A stretch of 64,000 nucleotides of DNA from Sipunculus nudus (taxonomy: Eukaryota > Annelida > Sipuncula > Golfingiida > Sipunculidae), in assembly GCA_026874595.1 (NCBI GenBank), contig CM049314.1:75778300-75842299 (forward strand), written 5' to 3'. The notes below the pieces were generated by a model. That model searched no databases and was not told the origin of the DNA. It worked only from the letters and a program-made list of their open reading frames with translations. Positions 58,333 to 64,000 of the stretch are shown in pieces. Numbering within the stretch: position 1 is the first letter of the stretch; every line of letters begins with the position of its first letter. The position numbers and the translations under genes were made by a program.

Positions 58333-61106
58333 CAAGGCCTACAGGCCTAATGCGAACCTGTGCATATGGATATACACCAGGTATAACGCTTCAATGCTGA
58401 ACCAATACTTTTCATATATATGAACAATGCAAGTACTAAACATCTGAACAAGAAACAATACACAAACATCACTGCTGAAATTCTCGCATGGGTGCACACA
58501 ACACAAAAATTATTGTAGGTGGCACCACCAGTCTTGTATACAACAAAGCTATTTGACATGTATAAATATGCCCAATTTCAGGCTGATATATCAAATTCCT
58601 CCGTAGAATTATGCAGGCACATACACTTTGCAAAAGTCATTGCAGATGGCGACACCTGTCTTGTGAACGAGAAAGCCATTTAAGACACATAGGTCAGAAT
58701 AACAGGCCAATACATAAACTTACCTTGAGTTTGTTGCATTGGGCTGACCAAGCTTAGGTCAGAAAGGCTGTTGCCCCGAGTGTACTGTGACAAATTACTG
58801 GCTCAGGCTACTGCACTGAGTGAACTCTTGACCTGCACCTAGGTAGACTGAGTGAACTTCTGACTTGTACCTGGCTGCACTGAGTGAATTCTTGACCTTT
58901 TGCATAATCTGACACAGTTGGCAGTCTGCCAAAGCTATAAATAAATCCAGACTGACCTTTTGCCTGTTGCCAAATCTGAAATAGTAGCCACACAATTGCA
59001 TAAGCTCACAGATTGGCTCCATATGCAGCCCTGAGGGGCATGACACCCATGTGGTGATCACATGATACTCATGATGTGATCACATGCTACCCATGAGATG
59101 ATCACATGCTGCCCATGAGGTGCTCACATGACACCCATGAGGTGATCACATGCCTTGTGCTTGGCTGCACTGATTGAACTGTTGACCTATATTTGGCTGC
59201 ACTGAATGAACTCTTGATCTGTTGCCAAATCTTAAACAGTTGGCAGTTTCTCAACCTATTCAAGAAACATACACAATCTTGGCCTGTTATGTAACTCTGC
59301 TAAAATTTATCAAACACAAACCATTTGAACAAACTTGAGAGGGCTCGCCTCTGGGATCATTTCTGTAAATTTCTGACCGTTTAGAAGAATAAAACTTTTA
59401 AAGTTTTTTCAGCTTTTCCCCTGTAAAATCTTAGTAAATACAGATAGCAAAAATAAGCTGAATCCATAAACATTTATTTTGTGACAGATAATTGCATAAA
59501 ATTTGGGGATGGTAGCTCCTGCTATTCCTGAGAAATTATGAGTTAGTGTACAGATAATATCTAATATCATAAATCTACATTTTTAAAAGCTTTTAAAAAA
59601 CATTATTGTCAATATTTTCCATAGATAACCTGAAATCTAAATGTCTAGAGGCATGATGTAATGGATGCTGATAAACTGGTGCTAGGCTAGATGTATCTGC
59701 TTCACACAGCTAACATGAATGGTAAAATGACTCAATTCAATCTTTATAAATCAACCAAAATTCATTCTTTGGAACAATAAAAGACAATTATTATAAGAAT
59801 TATTCAGGGAATTATTCTTGCAAAATATTAAACAAACTGGCCTCAGTATCATCAGTCGAAAAACGTTTTGTAGGTTTATAACTCATATGGGAGAATACAG
59901 CAAAATAGCAAAGTTCAGCTTCCCATAACTCCGCCAAAAATCATTGAACCAAAACCATTTGAACAAACTTGAATTATCAACTTCTAAGGATAATTAATCT
60001 GTGAAAATTTAAGAATTTGGCCGAGTGGTTTTTGAGAAGAAGATTTTTGTAGCCACTTAGCAAACATGGGCTGTTATGGCATATGACTAAATTCAGCTTC
60101 CCATGACTCAGCCAAAAGTCACTGAACTGAGACCATTTGAAAAAACTTGAATTATCAACATCTAAGGATGATTAATGTGTGATATTTAAGAATTTGGCCC
60201 AGTGGTTTTTGAGAAGAAGATTTTTGTAGCCACTTAGCTTACATGGGCTGTTATGGCATATGACTAAATTCAGCTTCCCATAACTCAGCCAAAAGTCAAT
60301 GAACTGAGACCATTTGAACAAACTTGAATTATCAACATCTAAGGATAATTAATGTGTGAGATTTAAGAATTTGGCCCAGTGGTTTTTTTTAGAAGATTTT
60401 TGTAGCCACTTAGCTAAAATGGGCTGTTATGGCATATGACTTAATTCAGCTTCCCATAACTTAGCCAAATGTCACTGAACTGAGACCATTTGAACAAACT
60501 TCAGAAAGCACTACCCAAGGATCATTTCTGTGCGATATAAAACAAACAGGCCATTTCGTTTCAGAGAAGAAGTTATTTGTAGCTGTCAGTATGATACGGG
60601 CACTGATGACCCCCGTACAAAAAAAAGCCGATGCAGCTGGGTGGCGCCACCAATACCTCAATTTCAGATATGACTCATGTTACCAAAATTGGCATAAAAT
60701 TTGATGATGATAGCTCAAGCCATTTCTGAGATTGTAATTTTAGTATGGTTTTTTGGACAGATGACTAAGTTCAACTTCCTGTAACTCGGCCAAAAATCAC
60801 CGAACTTAAACCATTCAAACAAACTTGAGAGAGATTGTTCCAGGAATCATTTCTGTAAAATATTGGACAATTTGGCTGAACAAATTCAGAGAAGAAGATT
60901 TTTTTAAGCTTTTTTAGCTTTTTCCCTATAAAATCTAAGAAAATGCAGTTAGCCAAAAAATAAGCAAAATCCGATAGAGTTTTTTAGATGACTAATTTTA
61001 TGCATAAGATTTCATGATGCTAATTCTTGCCGTTTTCAAGATAGTATGGATTAACGTACAGACGACGGACGACGCCACACCATCGCATAAGCTCACAGGT
61101 TCGCTA
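58333..61106 (+). mobile_element. Family B element B7, complete
   Basis: The start is CAAGGCCTACAGGCCTAATG then GCGAACCTGTGC after AATTTTTTAA. The end CACAGGTTCGCTA (61094-61106) is an exact 11-bp inverted match. It carries the 32-bp (58810-58890) and 22-bp (59046-59150) minisatellites, three ~177-bp units (60011, 60188, 60365), an exact GGTGGCGCCACC at 60640-60651 and an ACGG tract at 61058-61075. It is the cleanest reference copy of the family here (2.77 kb, nothing nested). Confidence 0.82.
59935..60470 (+). repeat. ~177-bp tandem array in B7, three units
   Basis: AAGAATTTGGCC starts at 60011, 60188 and 60365. It is homologous to the four-unit array of B5 at 47130-47830. Confidence 0.85.
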
Positions 61107-61924
61107 AAAAATAAATGTAATATATTCACTTTGGACTACTTTCACATCAATCTACACACTAGACAAAGGAGGAATCTAGATTAATATTATCAACTGCATG
61201 CCTTTGTCTATCATACATTTCCTTCATATGACCCCTAATGATCAGTAACGAATAATATGATTTATTTTTTTTATTATTAAAATGGAACTGAAAAATACCA
61301 TAGGTGACTGCATGGTGTTATTTGGAATATGTGACATTCTATCCATCCATACAAGATTCTTACATCATCAGAAACTGCAAGTTAAATACCTGTTACTCAT
61401 CATCTAACAAAATCCTTTTCTATTAATTTTTCTTTAATTTGTTATTAAACACCAATAAAAATTTATTAATTTATTGTTTATTTTTATGTTGTTGGTCAAA
61501 CAACTACTAGATGAGTTAGGTTGGACACCTGGATCAATGTAGCTGGCCATAAGCTGCCTGGCTGCCCCAGTGTATGCCTCGCCTCAAGCATGCATAATTT
61601 GCTGAAAGTTCAACAAGATCAACATACATTCATACATAATGCCAACGGACAGAAACTTGATGTATGACTTGGGTTTATAGAAACTGGGATGAGACCCAGA
61701 GGCTGACAAGAGATACAAAACCCCTAGAGACATGTATCTCATAAACAAACATTTACAACACTTTAATTGCTACTAAGACAACAGACAACAACAAAAAGCA
61801 TCCCAACAAAGGAACAGACTTGGCAAGTGGGTCACTGATTGTCAAATTCGGTATATTGAACCAATGGTCAGTCATGTTTAACAATTTCATGCTCTACAAC
61901 CCACTGAACAAAATTATGTCGATT
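61107..61924. other. Single-copy DNA, no gene recognised
   Basis: AT-rich in the first half. The second half may include the leader or gag-side remains of the retrotransposon downstream, but no zinc-knuckle or primer-binding site is evident. Confidence 0.3.
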
Positions 61925-61944
61925 CCCCCCCCCCCCCCCCCCCC
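61925..61944. repeat. Poly-C homopolymer, 20 C
   Basis: This is the longest homopolymer in the window, between GATT and TCAGG. Confidence 0.85.
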
Positions 61945-62539
61945 TCAGGAAATTTTCCATGAGTGTTTTATATATATACTTTGAAAAAATCCGCTCAACA
62001 GTTTTACAGTCATCGTGTTATAAGGGCCACATCACGACATCAACAGGGATGCCCATTGTTAGATTACACTGTGGTGCAGCTAGTCTACAGCTCTTATTGA
62101 CACTGGGCGGCTTGCGTTGATGCGGCATGATTTATTCATTAACCTTAAAAGATAAGAATAAAAACCTCACATTGGAGGAACTCCAGTTCGTCACAGGGAC
62201 TGGTAGTTACTGGTATAACCTATGTGTTATTTTCAAATCTTGACACTAGGTCACGCCTCTTCATGGTACCAGACCTACCACATGATCTCATCTTAGGCAG
62301 TGACATCCTGAACGGTGGCTGTGCCGATCTTGACCGTGACAATTTACCTTAACATGGTATTGATATGTGTTCAAGATTACACATGAATATATCGGAACAT
62401 CAACTTAAATCTTTATCACAAGGCCGGGCTATGCCGATGCAGACCTGGATCACATGCTGAGACAGTTCAGTGATGTGTTCGCATCATCAGAGGAGAAAAT
62501 GTCTATTTCAAGCTAAGCCCCATTGAAGTTAGGACAAAT

Positions 62540-62553
62540 GGGGGGGGGGGGGG
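62540..62553. repeat. Poly-G homopolymer, 14 G
   Basis: It interrupts the Gypsy pol between the linker and the RT start. Confidence 0.85.
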
Positions 62554-62788
62554 AAGTTCCCTTATAGAGTTCCCCTGGAAAAGAAAAAGGTGCTTGACCA
62601 CGAAGTACAAAGCTAACTCAAGGAAGTGCATGATCAGTAGACCCAGTAGGTTACCTTTCAATAGTCCTGTGGTCATGGTCAGGTAGACAAACCGGATGCA
62701 AACAATGAAAAAAGATGCTTAGTTCCACTGGGGCCAAAAGCATAAAGTCGCTGCCAAAAAGTTAAAAAACCTACTTGTCTCACCACAG

Positions 62789-63076
62789 GTGATGGCCTAT
62801 CCACATCTTGAAAAGCCTTACCACCTGTACACTGGTGCGTCAAATGTGGCAATAGGCGCTAGGCTGGTCAAACTTGATGACAATAACACAGAAAAAGTAT
62901 TTGAGTATGTGTCACGCACACTTTACACAGCTCAGCGTTATTACTCTACCCTGGAGTGTGAAGGCCTGGCTGTTATGGTTACCCTTACAAAGCTAAGGCA
63001 GTATCTCCAGGGTAGCCAGTTTACACTCTGCACTGACCACAGACTTTTACAGTCTGTCTGTTTACCTCAAAGATAA
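62789..63076 (+). pseudogene. RNase H domain remnant of the Gypsy pol
   Basis: This is the longest intact pol frame, 95 codons. Motifs are YPHLEKPYHLYTGASNVAIG, then YVSRTLYTAQRYYSTLECEG, then LCTDHRLLQ, the order of the Ty3/Gypsy RNase HI domain that degrades the RNA of the RNA-DNA hybrid. The first catalytic aspartate (family 'TDAS') is G here; the glutamate of 'LECEG' and the aspartate of 'CTDHR' remain. The frame ends at TAA soon after the domain. It is not expected to be active. Confidence 0.85.
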
Positions 63077-64000
63077 AGAATAAAACAGTGTTTAAGAAGG
63101 GCTACTTGAATGAAAAAGCAGATATGTTTTCCTGACTACACAATTCAAAGCCGATACCACCGGTGCCAGAGCCACCAGTCAGCCTGTGTATCAACGGGAG
63201 CAGTAAAATTGGTAGACCTCAAGGAAGTGGATGAAACTAAGATCGTATTCCTGTTACAGCATGACATGTGTCTGATTATATCACTTTGGATGGTATTATC
63301 GAGGCTTAAAGATTACAGTTCCCAACACTCAAACGAAAAGGTCAAAAGGGCAACCCATATCTCACACTGATTGATGAAGAACACGTTATCTTCCGGTCAC
63401 CTTACAAGGTGCGCCACAGTACCGAAGGCTTCTTATGCCACCTTTTACCAAGAGAAAGTCATAAAATGCACATCTTCAGCTAGGCCATCAAGGGGTTAAA
63501 AAAAATTTATATGGTGGATGAAGCATACGTTTCCTGGGTTTAAAGGTCAGTACATTGGGTCATTCACTACTGCCCAGAACGCTTGCAACTAACTCTGACC
63601 AATGAGAGGGTCCCCAAAGTGATGTACAATTGGCTCACAACCGTTCCCGCTTCGAAGCAATAGGGAAGTCACCATATCTGGTTGTATTAGGGAGACATCC
63701 AAAAGTTTCATTACGCCACATTGATCCTAATATGGCTTATACATTAAATGATAGAACACAGAGAATGCACAGCATCTGGCTTGATACTCAAGTCCACATT
63801 TAAGGAAGCCGCGTACCAGACAGACTGAGATCTGAAAGACAGGCCAATGCACCAGATCTGGCGGACAATACTGCAGCCCTATTTAAAGCTGTGATTTCTA
63901 TGATATTTACTGCCAAACGTGACCCTAAGTTTTGATTACACAGCAACGTAACACTACATGTCACAGACAATACCAGCAACCTGTGGCAATGAATAAAGAA

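Larger units (their letters stand above)
62040..63960 (+). pseudogene. Decayed Ty3/Gypsy LTR-retrotransposon pol
   Basis: Pol domains follow in the order expected for Ty3/Gypsy: retropepsin, RT, RNase H, integrase. The retropepsin has an ALIDTG active site at 62090-62107 and a DLILGSD flap-end motif near 62284-62304. Next is the pre-RT linker ADLDHMLRQFSDVFA near 62430-62490 and RT N-terminal sequence (SPVVMVR near 62660-62680). The RT palm with its YxDD box is deleted. RNase H follows at 62789-63076. The integrase zinc-finger start (HLQLGHQG near 63471-63494) and a C-terminal IGKSPYLVVLGRHPKVSL stretch near 63660-63720 complete it; the catalytic core is not recognisable. Many stops, shifts and a 14-G run (62540-62553) break the frames. 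LTRs are not visible in the window. Confidence 0.85.

Noticed and set aside
1..64000. Rep/helicase gene of an autonomous Helentron
   Set aside because: No frame with Rep (HUH) or helicase motifs was seen on either strand; the elements here are all non-autonomous.

Overview
This window is nuclear DNA of an animal, most likely a marine bivalve mollusc. It is AT-rich and has no bacterial gene organisation, no long ORF and no operon. It is dominated by non-autonomous mobile elements made of tandem core repeats, followed by an ACGG/ACAG-type tetranucleotide microsatellite and a terminal hairpin. This is the plan known from oyster and clam 'pearl'/HINE (Helentron-associated) elements. The species call is inference; nothing here fixes a genus.

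Layout. 1-3128: fragments of three repeat families (F, D, A). 3129-8100: mostly single-copy AT-rich DNA with a partial B element and a tRNA-derived SINE with a 14-bp target-site duplication. 8107-17760: element A1 (8404-14904) inserted in a 26-bp minisatellite, carrying element B1 (9934-13862), which carries element J1 (10127-11586). It is followed by more A-like elements and C1. 17800-19930: single-copy DNA with a (TA)n tract. 19930-29345: A-type repeat interrupted by B2 (holding a D-type element) and B3 (holding a foldback element). 30185-36600: a minus-strand C element, element F2 with G1 nested inside, and B4. 37279-38396: another A-like element, ending about 25 bp inside an intron beside the one convincing host exon, a 147-bp F5/8 type C (discoidin) exon on the minus strand (38427-38573). 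40032-41466: a DNA transposon with long terminal inverted repeats and a 9-bp target-site duplication. 42139-49471: A2, which carries C2 and B5. 49477-50487: G2. 51299-53470: two decayed LINEs placed head to head. 53508-61106: B6, J2, J3 and B7. 62000-63960: a decayed Ty3/Gypsy LTR-retrotransposon pol.

How the parts relate. At least five families (A/C/D, B, F, G, J) differ in sequence but share one terminal grammar. Each has a 5' end C(A/T)AG or a close variant, a short hairpin, a subterminal inverted repeat of 10-14 bp, internal tandem monomers, and a 3' copy of the inverted repeat (usually the right arm of a hairpin); in A/C, B, F and G this is followed by TAAAA. Four of the families (A, B, G, J) also share a perfect 12-bp palindrome, GGTGGCGCCACC, at their monomer junctions. 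Insertions sit at A-runs without obvious target duplications and are almost all on the same strand. The result is Russian-doll nesting whose order can be read. The families and their shared grammar are the main discovery candidate here; no autonomous Rep/helicase gene is present to drive them. Family letters are labels used only in this annotation.
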